Positions 10,216 through 20,879 of a stretch of DNA of 64,000 nucleotides are shown here, piece after piece. The notes below the pieces were generated by a model that saw only the letters and a program-made list of their open reading frames with translations, was not told the DNA's origin and made no database searches. Each line of letters begins with the position of its first letter. The stretch's first letter is position 1. Source of the stretch: Acanthosepion lycidas (lineage: Eukaryota; Mollusca; Cephalopoda; Sepiida; Sepiidae); NCBI GenBank assembly GCA_963932145.1, contig OZ010573.1:27469963-27533962 (forward strand), written 5' to 3'. Position numbers and translations under genes: made by a program.

Positions 10216-10319
10216 GAAAGTTTGCTTGTTTGTTTAGCGGCATCTTAACTCCTCATGAGTCATGAATCTCACAAAAAGCCAAAATTTAATTTTCTTGGAA
10301 GTATTCAGTTAGTTATGTG

Positions 10320-10565
10320 CCATGCGTGATACGCGCTTAGGCAATCATGTATCTTTCGATACATGACTGACGAGTAGGTTACCATTTGTTTCTCTGGTAG
10401 ACCAGTTACTATCAAAAGCTATTTACTTATAGCTAGGGGAGAAGAAGAGAATTCATACCTTTTCCAAGGGTATTAGCACGTAAGTGAATGTAATGGAATT
10501 CGATCTCGGCTCTCCGATTCTTCAATCCGAGCCGCTATCTATCATTACACCGTGCCACCTGGAAG
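10320..10565 (-). mobile_element. tRNA-derived SINE
   Basis: On the minus strand the head reads ggtgtaatgatagatagcgg, then cggattgaagaatcggagag and a B-box-like gagatcgaattcc, followed by acttacgtgctaatac and aaggtatgaattc. The same order occurs at 55740, 62692 and 37225. The head resembles a tRNA gene with strong changes. Confidence 0.7.
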
Positions 10566-10583
10566 CATTAGTAATTTCATTTA

Positions 10584-10673
10584 TTAGGTTGGTGCAAAAA
10601 TAATGACGTAATAATGTCTTTTTTTGACGTTAAAAAACGACATTATTACGTCATTATTTTTGCACCAACCTAA
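10584..10673. mobile_element. Mariner-type MITE, complete (90 bp)
   Basis: Terminal TTAGGTTGGTGCAAAAA and its complement, flanked by TA on both sides (10582-10583, 10674-10675). The interior palindrome is shorter than in the 102-bp copy. It abuts a family A retroposon. Confidence 0.9.
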
Positions 10674-10674
10674 T

Positions 10675-10955
10675 ACTAAAAAATACATTGCTGCCATTTT
10701 TTCTTTTTTTTACAAAAATGTTTTGCTGGTAATTTTTTTAACTTTGAAAATGTGCTGCTGGTACGTTTACTATAAAAAAATATTTTTATACTTTCATAGT
10801 ATTTTGAGCCTAGTTTGGGGGTTAATTATTTGCCTATGGCTGGGTCCCTAACAGGGTGGACATTGGAACAACAGAAAATAAAAGGTGGCTCCACGCTCCT
10901 CAAAACCTACCTATCAGAAATGTTTTGCTGCCGGATGTATTTTATCTTCATACGC
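10675..10955 (-). mobile_element. Retroposon family A copy, shortened
   Basis: Contains tgttttgctggtaat units, acttttcatagtattttgag, gggggttaattatttgcc, a shortened head, ccacgctcctcaaaacct and gctgccggatgtattttatc in the order seen in the other copies. The A-rich end is lost next to the MITE. Confidence 0.7.
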
Positions 10956-11049
10956 AGGACGTGATTCTGAATGGTCATTACATTTAAAATTATTAAATAG
11001 TGATAATACACGTTGTTACTCATTAACTCAACAGTCTTTACTCTTTCCA

Positions 11050-11500
11050 CGAAAAGGAAAATTTCGTTAGAAAAGAGTACTGAACTGCTTTATAATATCA
11101 ATCCCCCCACTTTTAGCAGTGGATGTTGGATAATATCTTCGTATATTAAGAGAAGACTATAAGTAACAGACGTGGTTCTACAGAAGGATGCTAAGAATGG
11201 ATGGATCATGTATGCAACGAGTAATATATAAAAAAATTGGAAACAAAAAGTAAACATATACTTAGAATCAGAAAGCGAAGGATACAATTTTGGGGATACA
11301 TAATGAGGAAAGAATGCTTGGAAAATTTTACATTCACAGGATATATTGAATGCAAGAGGAGGAGAGAGAAACATTGTGTAACCTACTTAACGAGCCTGTG
11401 TAAATGGATGGCAAAACAGGGAGTGTTAGGGATGGTAAAAAGACTTTATTTTTGGAGGATCATGACCGCCCACGTCCTTAAGTGACACATAACATGAAAG
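11050..11500 (+). mobile_element. RTE-clade LINE, C-terminal remnant
   Basis: Frames include RRGSTEGC-like and METKSKHILRIRKRRIQFWG (11237-11296), MRKECLENFTFTG, TYLTSLCKWMAKQG (11382-11423) and RIMTAHVLK at the end (11458-11482). This is the same C-terminal region as at 9486-9775 with independent changes. Only one short frame is open. Confidence 0.75.
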
Positions 11501-11950
11501 AAGTTAATGACTACATCTTATCACAAAAGAAAAAAAATAATTTTACATGTCAGCTTTACAAATCAATAAAATAAATGACATGTTACAAAAAATGTTATAT
11601 AATAATAATAACAATAATAAAAGGGAAAAATTGAAGATTGCGGCCATTTTATCAACGCGGAAAGGGAAATATGAAAGAATATTGCCTTTTATGTGTTATT
11701 TTTCCTATCCCTTTTTAAAGAACAAACAACACGACCTAGATTTCGACCGTCAATTCTGTAGTGATAATTAAAACAAATCACTTTGCAATATTTTTGTTTT
11801 TCGATCTCTTCCTCTAAAGTGAGGATTTTTTTTCTTTTCTAATACACCCATTTTATTTACTGCTGGCATGTTTTGGTCGCCCGCACTCCCCACACAATGA
11901 GTGTGTTGTATTTACTACGCGGAAATAAACAGTTCCTACACTTATTTTGA
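11501..11950. other. No gene recognised
   Basis: AT-rich with a short (ATA/ACA)n run at about 11600-11620 and poly-T near 11828. No gene seen. Confidence 0.5.
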
Positions 11951-11954
11951 ATTC

Positions 11955-12235
11955 GGTACCGACAAAGACTCGCTAAAAAATTAGTATACAAGATGAAAAA
12001 AAAAATACCCCAAGCTAAATAAAAACAAAGTTTTATCGTCAAAATCTTTGTTATTATTAAGAGAAAAGACCAAAGGATTTTTTGATTATTAAATTATATT
12101 TTTTAATCCTTTTTAGAACCATTGAAATTTTGGTTAAAAATTTTGGTTAAAAATTTTGGTTAAAAATTTTGGTTAAAAATTCTGGTTTTCTTACGTCAAC
12201 TGGCGACCATAAATTAGTATAGGAAATTTTAGCGC

Positions 12236-12268
<33 letters not shown>

Positions 12269-12650
12269 TGATGAAAAATTCAATGATTTTGAAATTCTTG
12301 TAAAAATCAAATAATTGTCGGATTCTAATAAAACTTTCAGGACTCCTTCACAAATGAATGAAATTATTTTAGAAATATTTCTGCTTTAGAAAATCTTGGA
12401 AAAATATATTTTTATATATCTGTTACGTTCCAGTTATTTAATTTTACAAAATTTCGAGAAATTAATTTTTGTACGGCTTAATGTTTGTATTAGTTATACG
12501 TAGAACTCCTTGGGCAATTTAAATCATCAATTTTTTTTCTAAAACATGACCCCTAGTTACCGAAAATCTGCTCTGAATCATAAAATAAAATTTAAAATAA
12601 AATTTAATTAAAAAAGCTTTTAATTGCTTTTATAAATATGATATATTATC
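11955..12650 (+). mobile_element. AT-rich TIR element family B', partial copy
   Basis: Starts near ggtaccgac and cgctaaaaaatt, then aaaacaaagttttatcgtc, ttattattaagagaaaagac and caaaggatttttt. The same series, reverse-complemented, occupies 26150-26740, and a related series opens the family B elements at 48937 and 59946. No ORF. It is probably one end of a non-autonomous DNA transposon. Poly-T fills 12237-12267. Confidence 0.6.
12125..12182. repeat. 13-bp tandem repeat
   Basis: About four units of ggttaaaaatttt inside the family B' copy; the homologous place in the copy at 26600 has no such expansion. Confidence 0.8.
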
Positions 12651-12719
12651 AAGCGCTTTTAATACTACTACTACTAATAATAATAATAAGAATTATGTAA
12701 ATTTTGTAGCTTGCTCTGT

Positions 12720-12985
12720 GGAGTATCAGACTAAGGCATTGCTTTTGTAGTTTCTGTGACAAGTAAGTTTTTGTTAGCCCCACTCCCAATCGGTTTTGAA
12801 TTCAAAGTTGTCCTTCTCCTAAACTAGTTTCCAAACACGACTAGAGAGATATCTCTGTTGGTGTGGAGGAGGGAAAGGGATGGATTCATGCCTTTCCAAG
12901 AGTATTTATGTGAAACTGAACGTATTTGAACTCGTCATGTCAATTCCACTCTCCACATAGCTAACTGCTACGTAACGAGCACTTC
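12720..12985 (-). mobile_element. tRNA-derived SINE, decayed
   Basis: Blocks such as gatggattcatgcctttcca and ggttttgaattcaaagttg are shared with 57840-58085, and the reverse complement of the first corresponds to the body of the SINE at 62780. The head region (12940-12985) is poorly conserved. Confidence 0.55.
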
Positions 12986-12988
12986 TCA

Positions 12989-12990
<2 letters not shown>

Positions 12991-13051
<61 letters not shown>
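12991..13051. repeat. (TAA)n microsatellite
   Basis: About twenty TAA units. Similar runs follow LINE 3' ends at 19966 and 20838, so a LINE tail origin is possible here too. Confidence 0.95.
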
Positions 13052-13054
<3 letters not shown>

Positions 13055-13689
13055 CAATGAGAAATACAATTTGAAATTAAATTTTATTTTTTAATTTTAT
13101 TTTAAGTCTCTTTGACTTTAACTTTATTGTTTTTTCATTTTCTTTTTCTTTTATTCTTATTTTACTTTTTTTTTTATCGATATTTAAATTTTTTTCCACA
13201 CTTCCATCGGAACCTTTCGTGCTTTTTAACTCGGCATAATGTATCTTTGTCCATATGTGTATATATGTATATATATGTATATGTGCGTGTATGCGCATCG
13301 GTATTGGCTGATTACCTATTTTTTCTCTTCTTTTCTCGTGATAACCCCCAATGTATCTCCACCTGACCTTTCATCTGGTAGTGGTCATTGCGATTTATGC
13401 TAAGTTAAAACTTAGTATGGTCAATTTGTTTTTAAAAGCGAAAGAAAACTCAAATCAATAACCCGCAACTCAATGTGTTAATCGTGCCGAGGAGTGAATG
13501 GCTGTTGGGTCATGAGGTCTCGAACGATCCTCTACAAGCTTGGGAACCCTGTCTGTAAAAGACCGTTACCCAATGTTCCGGGCAACTTTCAGTGGACTTT
13601 TGGACCCATGTGTCACTCGTTGGAACAATATGAGAACTAAAAGTCAAACCAAAGACTTGTCCCTCAAGAGGGAACCTACCTGAGGTCGG
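13052..13689. other. No gene recognised; possible LINE 5' UTR from about 13400
   Basis: 13052-13400 is low-complexity T-rich sequence with a (GTATAT) stretch. From about 13400 the composition becomes balanced up to the LINE start, which would fit the 5' untranslated part of the REL LINE, but nothing in the sequence proves it. Confidence 0.35.
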
Positions 13690-14158
13690 AAAATCTGCTA
13701 TGGGAACAAACTCCTACACAAATAATGAATTTTCAGGTTCCCACAAATGGGAAAATCCTAATGATGGCCCTGCGAATTCTCCAACTAGACCCACAACCAT
13801 TCATTTAAAGAAAGAAAAAGTAAAATGTTCTTGCGAGGAGTACATACACGTTATGACTGCATTCTATGAAGCGTTAAACAAACCTCAGAAAAGCATCACT
13901 CGCCAAACATATGACATTTGACTAGAAAATGTTGGACAAGCAATTAGAAAGTATATTGATGTAAATAAATTAGCCAATGTAAGAAGGTACATAAGGAGAA
14001 ATAACCAAGTGACAAATGCTGAAATTAAAGAAATAAAAAGAGCTGTAACCAGAATTGGTGAATCAACAGAACATGAAAGGGAACAAGATGTTAAGAAACA
14101 CTTGTATGAACATGACACAGCACCAGTTACAGAAATAGAAGGCATCACAATTCTATGA

Positions 14159-14530
14159 GATTACGCCTTTCCAACTCTTCTAAATTTTCAGCATTATCTT
14201 CACAGTGATTAATGTGTATCTTAGTTTCTTCATAATGATCTGTGGTTTGTGTGATGTTAGTATTTTTGATCTCTATTTCTGATTCCCTTTCATGTTCTGG
14301 GGATTCACCAAATCTGGTTGCAGTTCTTTTTATTTCTTTAATTTCAACAGGTCTTTATACTTCGATACTTTTTCAAATTCCTTGGTTGATATGTTACAGT
14401 CCGCTGGGCAAGCGATATAAATCAGTAGGCAGGTTTTTTTTTTTTTGGTTTTTTTTGTTTTTTTTCGGTTTTTGACAATTATGTCCGGCCTATTCGCTTT
14501 AATTTTCCTTAGTCGCTCACAAGTCTGCAA
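14159..14530 (-). mobile_element. Antisense REL-LINE segment, rearrangement inside the LINE
   Basis: On the minus strand 14517-14340 reads LRKIKANRPDIIVK, then TCLLIYIACPADCNISTKEF and EKVSKYKDL, the C-terminal endonuclease domain. Continuing on the minus strand, 14340-14160 reads EIKEIKRTATRFGESPEHER, an N-terminal block that also exists in plus orientation at 14018-14085. The plus-strand flank just before (14097-14158, HDTAPVTEIEGITIL) is itself C-terminal sequence. Two copies of the family have therefore recombined head to head. Confidence 0.7.
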
Positions 14531-15578
14531 GAAAACGAGTCCAAAACACATTGAAGCGAATTATTTTATGGAAAACAAGAACGGTATACAAGAAACCGAG
14601 GAAGAAATTCTGAGACATATGAGTCAGACAGAAAATATTCAAATGGAGGAACGAGAATAACTCCTAAAATTAAAACCAACAAAGCAGAACCTCAAAACTA
14701 TTAAACTCTACAATGCAACACGCGAATTAATTCCTGATGAAGTAGACCCATATATAAGTCTCAATGAAGCAACATTTGCATCTGCAATAGCAGTAACTAA
14801 AAAATTAAATATCAAATTTAAAAAAGGCAGTTTCACAGATATAAATATCCACTTTGGAATAGAAAAGTAGAGAAAGAAATTGAACAACTTAGAAGTGAAT
14901 TATCAGTATTCCATGACCTTGCAAGAGGGAGAAATGTAAGGACTAGAAAAGGTAGAAAAGTCAAAAGAAAATACAAAATTAGGAATGAAAATGAAGTCCT
15001 ATCAGCTAAAGAAAAACAATAAAACAAACAATACAACTAAAGTCTCAAAGAATCAAACGCAATGAAAAAAGATCAAGGTTCTACAGAAAGAATAAGATCT
15101 TTTAAACAGATGCGAAGAATTTTTACATGAAAATAGGCAAACAAAAAATTCAACCCCTACAAAAATTCAAGAGGTTATACAGTTCTGGGGAGAAATATGG
15201 GCTTGCCCTAAAGAACATAACAAAGAAGGCGATTAGATTACACAAGAGGTAGATTGGATGAAAAATAAACCAAAACATGGGCGGGAATCACCGAAGCAGA
15301 TGTTGAATGTGCACTGAAAAAAACACAACTGGAAATCTCGAAGAATGGATAATATTCCTAACTTTTGGCTCTATTATCTAAATACAGCATACAAAAAAAT
15401 AGCCAAAGAACTTCAAGAAATGGTCATTGATACTACTAAAATTATGCCATGGGTAACTAAAGAAATTACTCCCGTTCTACCTAAGAATGGTGAAACAAAT
15501 GCCCCAAAAACTATAGACCAATTACATGTCTTCCTACTACTTACAAAATGATGACATCTGACAAAACAGACATACTCC

Positions 15579-15899
15579 TGTTGTTCATAATGACGGTCAA
15601 CTTGAGTAGAGAATCCAGAGGTTAGCAGTGAATATCTTGAAGACAGTAGGAAAGCGTTGTTCACGTTAGCAGTGGATATTTTGAAGACAGTAGCAGAGCA
15701 TAGTTCGTCCTTCTGTTTCTCTTCGCCTGACATGCTGGACTGGACATTCGGGTAGAGGAGACAAAAATGGCCGCCTTTATACACGACGGATTGAATGTTC
15801 TACGTCTTCTGATTGGTTAACCTTCTATTGGTGGACTATAAAGTGAGTCAAGTCATTTGAGCTAACTCACTAGTTACATATACACAAAAAACTGCAAAA
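15579..15899 (+). mobile_element. 321-bp insertion in the REL LINE, LTR-like fossil
   Basis: The LINE reading frame stops making sense at 15579 and resumes at 15900; the interrupted segment is flanked by the 5-bp duplication actcc (15574-15578 and 15900-15904). It starts tgttgttcat, has an internal near-repeat (gttagcagtgrata with ttgaagacagtag, two copies at 15625-15705), CCAAT-like and TATA-like signals (gattggtta, ggactataaag) and ends actgcaaaa. A promoter-bearing insert with a 5-bp duplication suggests a solo LTR, although the 3' end is not the usual CA. Confidence 0.5.
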
Positions 15900-17144
15900 A
15901 CTCCTTAGAAAAAAAATGATATACTACCTCTTGAATAAAAAGGATGAAAACGTGGCTCCTGCGAATTGGTAAAGACCAATTACTAATTAATAGGCTGATC
16001 TTAGAAAACTGCTTCATTACAAAGAAAAATCTCAGTATCGCCTGGATAGATTACAGTAAGGCATTCGATAATATACCTCATTCCTGGATCTTAAAGTCTT
16101 TAATTATATACAAAGTATCACCCGTCGTTATCAGTTTCATCAAACAAATGTCGATATGAAAAACAACACTTCAACTCAATCATATACATGGAGTCTATAA
16201 GTCTGTTGAAATAAACATCAACAGAGGAATATGGCTATAAGATATCTCAAAAGAAAATAAGCCATCTATTTTACATGGATGACTTCTTGAAGTTGTATGC
16301 TTGGAATGACAGTGAGCTGGAAGGTCTCCTGAAGGCAGTAAAAGGTTTCAGTGGGGACAGTGGAATGGAATTCGGTTTGGATAAATGTGTTAAAGCCACG
16401 AGGATCACTACAACAAACCTCCTCTATTAGCTTAGACCCTGGGCTAACAATCAAAGATTTAGAGCAAGAAGAAGCTTATAAGTACCTCGGTGTAAATGAG
16501 AGTGAAAGAATTCATCATAAAAATAAAAGAAATAAACTAAAGTTCTATAGAAGGGTGGGGCTGATATTAAGAACTGAATGGAATTCTCAGAACAGCCTTG
16601 CTATCCTAGTGGTTCAATATAGTTTCAACATGAACTGGACTCTAAATGATATCAGACGAATGGATTCTAAGATAAAATCGCTTCTTTCTAAGCATAATAT
16701 GCATCATCCAAAAGTTGATGTAGACCGTCTATACATACCCCGCAAAGAAGGTGGAAGAGGTCTTATTCAGTTAGAATTGTCATACAAGACAACAACTATT
16801 GGCTTACTAACATACATGGAAATAACAAAAGACTGGATGATACAATTACTCAAATTATCGGAGTTAACTCCTCCTTAAATGTCCAAATTGTTCACTAGGG
16901 GACGTTCTCCCTACACTATAAATACTGGGCGATTTCTTGCCTAGATCTCTTTTTCATTCCTTCATTTTCAGCAAACACATCTACAAATGTAAGCTCTCGC
17001 AGAAGAGTATGTTTTCCAATTTGTGGGAGACACCATGAACATTATACACATAGACGTACGTACGAACATTCACCAAAATACAAACTCTTTACGTTCAACA
17101 CAACACAAATGTTAATGTCTATGTCCATTGCAATTTTGTTGTTG

Positions 17145-17159
<15 letters not shown>

Positions 17160-17200
<41 letters not shown>
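17160..17200. repeat. (TA)n microsatellite in the upstream LTR
   Basis: The TA run sits where the other LTR copies of this family carry only a short ATATATA stretch, so it expanded after insertion. Confidence 0.9.
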
Positions 17201-17204
<4 letters not shown>

Positions 17205-17583
17205 CTTGTTGGTTTTTTGGTGACACATCTTCGGTTAAACTCAACTTGAGTTCGCCATATCAATCCGTTCCAGATTGGTGACCTTCCAACCTTATTTTTT
17301 TTAAACTCCTGCTAACAGAAACAGAAGACTGTATATATGTACAAACTCACATTTACACACACTTTCCAAACAAGATCCAGTCAGGAAAAACATTGAAAAA
17401 CTCCTACTACGCACGCCGAACACTATTACTCCCCACCCACAAAAAAAAAAAAAACATTTATAAAGCAACTAATATTTGTGATTAGATCATATGAAAGTGC
17501 AAAATCACAAAATTTTAATTCATTACAATATGTCTATACAAAACAAATTTCTCCGGCGTGGCAAATAGAATTTTTCTACAACA

Positions 17584-17648
17584 CTGTAATGGCGATTAAG
17601 GCTTCTCTGATTCGCCACGAATCAGAGAAGCCTTAATCGCCATTACAG
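17584..17648. repeat. Perfect 31-bp inverted repeat with 3-base loop
   Basis: The left arm (17584-17614) starts ctgtaatggcgattaagg and the right arm (17618-17648) is its exact reverse complement ending ccattacag; the loop is cca. It lies inside the LTR element interior. A perfect match in otherwise decayed sequence indicates a recent origin or ongoing correction. Confidence 0.95.
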
Positions 17649-17853
17649 CCGTTACTACTACTATGACACGAGTCAGCAGGCAACAATACAACGCTTCTTT
17701 TTTCCACTTGTCTATTTGCTTGACTCTTTCTTTCTCTCGGCGACGTTTGGCCCAATTTCACCCTGCAGGCATGCTTACGGTCGTACCAAACGGAAAACGC
17801 AACACCATTTTCAACTAATTAACACTCACTTTTTCTGGACTGAAATAGATAAA

Positions 17854-18240
17854 GTGTGACACATCTCAAAAGGTGAATCACTGTCCTTTATCTTCATTCT
17901 GCAACGATGTAACTCGAACACACTAAGAATTTGCAAGTACGATATTCATTCAACAATAATAGCAATTTTTTTAAGTTCTGAAACAATATTCGACACAATC
18001 AGCTCAACTTGGCTACAACTCTGCTTCTACACATTTTCCAGAGAGTGTGACATATCTCAAAAGGTGACTCACTGTCCTTTATCTTCATTCTGAAACGATG
18101 CAACTCGAACACACTAAGAATTTGCAAGTACGATATTCAGTCGACAATAATAGTAAATTTTCTCAAACATGCATTCGACACTCAGTAGAAATTCTTCATC
18201 AGCTCAACTCTGCCACAACGCTGCTTCTATTAAACTTTGT
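17854..18240 (+). repeat. 191-bp direct duplication inside the LTR element
   Basis: Units beginning gtgtgacayatctcaaaagg at 17854 and 18045 share ctgtcctttatcttcattct, actcgaacacactaagaat and agctcaact. Period is 191 bp, about two units. No coding function is evident. Confidence 0.85.
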
Positions 18241-18585
18241 GCGCCAACTTTATCCACACATAGTAAACAAACAAACTCTTTTTCAAACAAGACCATGGTC
18301 GGGAAACAATACGACGGGACGACAAAGCCAATGCATTGGAAAAAGACAAATTTTGACAGCAAACGCTGAACACTACCGACGTTTCTTCCAGAACGTGCTC
18401 TGACTTTATCCCGCTAAAGAAAAATATACAGCTCTCTGATGACAGCACAAGTACATTTCGTCGAATCACGCATCTCAACCACACTTCTGACACCTTTTCT
18501 TTTCAGTTCACAAGAACAATATTCAAAACTTCCATTAACTTTTAATATATCCAGAAAATATTTCCTGTCTAGCTGGAGGAGGTAT

Positions 18586-19049
18586 TGTCGGAGTTAACTC
18601 CTCCTTAATTGTCATAATTGTTCACTAGGGGACGCTCTCCCTACACTATAAATACTGGGCGATTTCTTGCCTCGTTCTCTTTTTCATTTCTTCATTTTCA
18701 GCGAACACATCTACAGTGTAAGCTCTCGCAGAAGATTGTCTTCCCATTAGTGGGAGACGCCATGAACATTATACACACATACACGTACGTACGAACATTC
18801 ACCAAAATACAAACTCTTTACGTTCACACACAACACAAATGTTAAAGTCTATGTCCATTGTAAATTTTGTTGTTTAATACATATATTTGTTGATATATAT
18901 CTATATATCGGTCTTGTTTGTTTTCTTTACACTTCTTTATGGTAGATTCAATCTCTGAGTACGCCATGTTCTTGTAGTGGACCTTCTTCTAGCAGGAATA
19001 AACTCACGTGTTCCTAATTTAACAATACGTAAACCCACGGTCTGCTACA
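18586..19049 (+). mobile_element. Downstream LTR of the 16856-19049 element
   Basis: Begins tgtcggagttaactcctcct and ends ggtctgctaca. The end point is supported by comparison with the opposite-strand copy at 31499-31953, whose similarity stops at the same ctaca. TATA-like actataaatactgg at about 18648 would be the promoter. Confidence 0.8.
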
Positions 19050-19958
19050 AAATAACACGAAAACAGAAAGAAAAATATTCAATCATGAAAGAAGGTTGTA
19101 AATACAAACAAGAGTTACATGTAGTAGATCCTGTATAAGACCAAAACAGAACCCAAGAACCAAATGATGCAGCAAAAAATATGAAAAAAAAAAGCCAAAT
19201 ATAAAACACTTAACGCTGGCAAGACAAAACTCTGCATGGACAATATCCAGAACGTGCTAATAAAAAATCTGATGTTGATAAAGTTAACACTCATTGACGG
19301 TTACGAGCATCTGGGTTAAAGGCCGAAACGGAAGGCTTTATTCTTTCAGCACAAGACCAGAGTCTTTTCACTAGAAACTTTCAAACAAATATGCATAATA
19401 GTGTGGATCCAAAATGCAGGTTCTGTGACAAATATCAAGAAACCATAGGCCATGAGGAAACAGTTTGGCAAAGATGTTAATGAACATCATCCAGCACCAG
19501 TTACAAAAATAGAAGGCATCACAATTACAGAGAGGAAGATTGAAGCAAATAGGCCGGACATGAGTTTCAAAAATTGAAAAGAAAAAAAAAACTTGCCTAC
19601 TAATTGATATGGATTACCCAGCGGACTGTAACATAAAAACCTGGAATTCGAAATAGAAAAAAATGTGAAAACTGAAAACAAAAATAGTACCAGTCATAGT
19701 AGGTAAGCTTGGAATCAGAAAAAAAAAAGTAACACAACACATTGAAAAAAATCTCTGCAAATCCCAGCTTAAGAAAAATACAAAAATTGGTTTTGATAAG
19801 TACAGCTCACACACTAAGAAGAACTTTGTCCATGTAACGCTAGTGATGTTATGGAAGTAGGAAAAACAAATCATGAAATGTAGTCATAACAACACACTAC
19901 TACCTGCCTTAGGTCTCCCCGCAGATTTGGTAGGCAGTGTGACTAGAGCCGAAATCAA

Positions 19959-19965
<7 letters not shown>

Positions 19966-20022
<57 letters not shown>

Positions 20023-20164
20023 TCATTAATTCTGAATACGAGATTTATTATAAGAAAACAAAAAGAAAACAGCAAGAAATAATAATAATAATGATAGTAA
20101 AACAATAATAATAAAATATTAATTAATAATTTTATTAATAGTAATAATAATAAGAAAACAATAA

Positions 20165-20206
<42 letters not shown>

Positions 20207-20207
20207 A

Positions 20208-20249
<42 letters not shown>

Positions 20250-20250
20250 T
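19966..20250. repeat. (TAA)n LINE tail and duplicated A-rich microsatellites
   Basis: ATA runs at 19962-20021 and 20168-20249 are each followed by a similar sequence (attctgaatacgagattta and attctgaagactggattta), so a ~200-bp unit including the tail has been duplicated. Confidence 0.85.
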
Positions 20251-20509
20251 CTTCATCTATTCTGAAGACTGGATTTATTATAAGTAAAAAAGAAGAAAAC
20301 AAGTCAGACTGTATGAAAGCAGATAAGTATGTCTATTTTGCCAGGAAGCTGACGCCATGTAAGGTCCACGTATTTATCTAATTTTCACTCGCCTTCAAGT
20401 TCACTCTGGAGTCCGCCGACACAGCTATATCCACGATTACTATTATTATTCGTTGAAGAAGAGGTAGGAGGAAGAAGAGCGTAATAATCATAATAATAAT
20501 CAACTATGA
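20251..20509. other. No gene recognised
   Basis: Second copy of the post-tail sequence followed by unassigned DNA with small GAA/GGA and ATA runs. Confidence 0.4.
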
Positions 20510-20832
20510 CACATTAAACTCGTAAGGCTTTAGTAGTTGAAAACGGTCACAATCATACCAGTTGTCATAGGTTCACTTGATACAGTGACTGATAGAATAG
20601 AGACATATATAAAAATAATATTACCAGTGGAACTGAGCAATAGTCATTACAGTCGTTATCGGATCACTGGGAATGGTCCTGAATAACCTGGCAAATGACT
20701 AATGGATTTGGAAATTAGAGGAAGAGTTCGAACCATCCGTTGTTGAGGGCAGCCGGAATACTTAAAAAAAATAAATAAACTATTAAGGGGACTTACTGTC
20801 TCTTGATCTCCAATTAATACTAATGCCAACAA

Positions 20833-20879
<47 letters not shown>
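20510..20879 (+). mobile_element. REL-type LINE 3'-end remnants with (ATA)n tail
   Basis: Two short decayed stretches resemble the end of the REL-LINE ORF: one around 20555-20605 containing VIGSLDTVTDRIETYIK-like codons after frame changes, and one around 20670-20800 (GMVLNNLAN and a GDLLSLDLQ block). The piece ends in an ATA run at 20838-20879, as at 19966. It belongs to a different subfamily from the copy at 13690. Confidence 0.55.

Larger units (their letters stand above)
16856..19049 (+). mobile_element. Short LTR retroelement with two LTRs, non-autonomous, fossil
   Basis: Two same-strand LTRs of about 450 bp (about 16856-17300 and 18586-19049) flank an interior of about 1.3 kb. The whole unit is bracketed by the duplication aaat (16852-16855 and 19050-19053), and the LINE protein continues across it, so it inserted as one piece. 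LTR parts: terminal gtcggagttaactcctcct, TATA-like actataaatactgggcga, a (TA)n or TA-like stretch, tatatcggtcttgtt, and a final ctaca. A purine-rich ggaggaggt lies just before the downstream LTR. No gag or pol is recognisable, so the interior is that of a non-autonomous derivative. The LTRs differ by roughly 7 percent over the alignable first 300 bp and are more different at the 3' end of the upstream copy, so the insertion is moderately old. Confidence 0.8.
13690..19965 (+). mobile_element. REL-endonuclease LINE (R2/R4/NeSL group), decayed, with nested insertions
   Basis: One LINE copy is spread over 6.3 kb. In order: an N-terminal region with CEEYIHVMTAFYEALNK and KLANVRRYIRRNNQVTNAE (13700-14090); a rearranged antisense segment (14159-14530); linker and fingers with DEVDPYISLNEATFASAIA (14740-14800) and MDNIPNFWLYYLNTAYKK; PWVTKEITPVLPKNG (15449-15494); palm with AWIDYSKAFD (16040-16069) and catalytic YMDD (16272-16283); thumb with MHHPKVDVDRLYIPRKEGG (16699-16755); C-terminal CCHC beginning CRFCDKYQETIGH (19415) and a PD-type endonuclease region ANRPD (19545-19559). 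It ends in tgactagagccgaaatcaa plus a (TAA)n tail. Stops and frameshifts occur throughout, so it is inactive. A 321-bp insertion and an LTR element interrupt it. Confidence 0.85.

Noticed and set aside
19873-20105. Poly-Asn / poly-Leu frames
   Set aside because: They are the two strands of the (TAA)n LINE tail.
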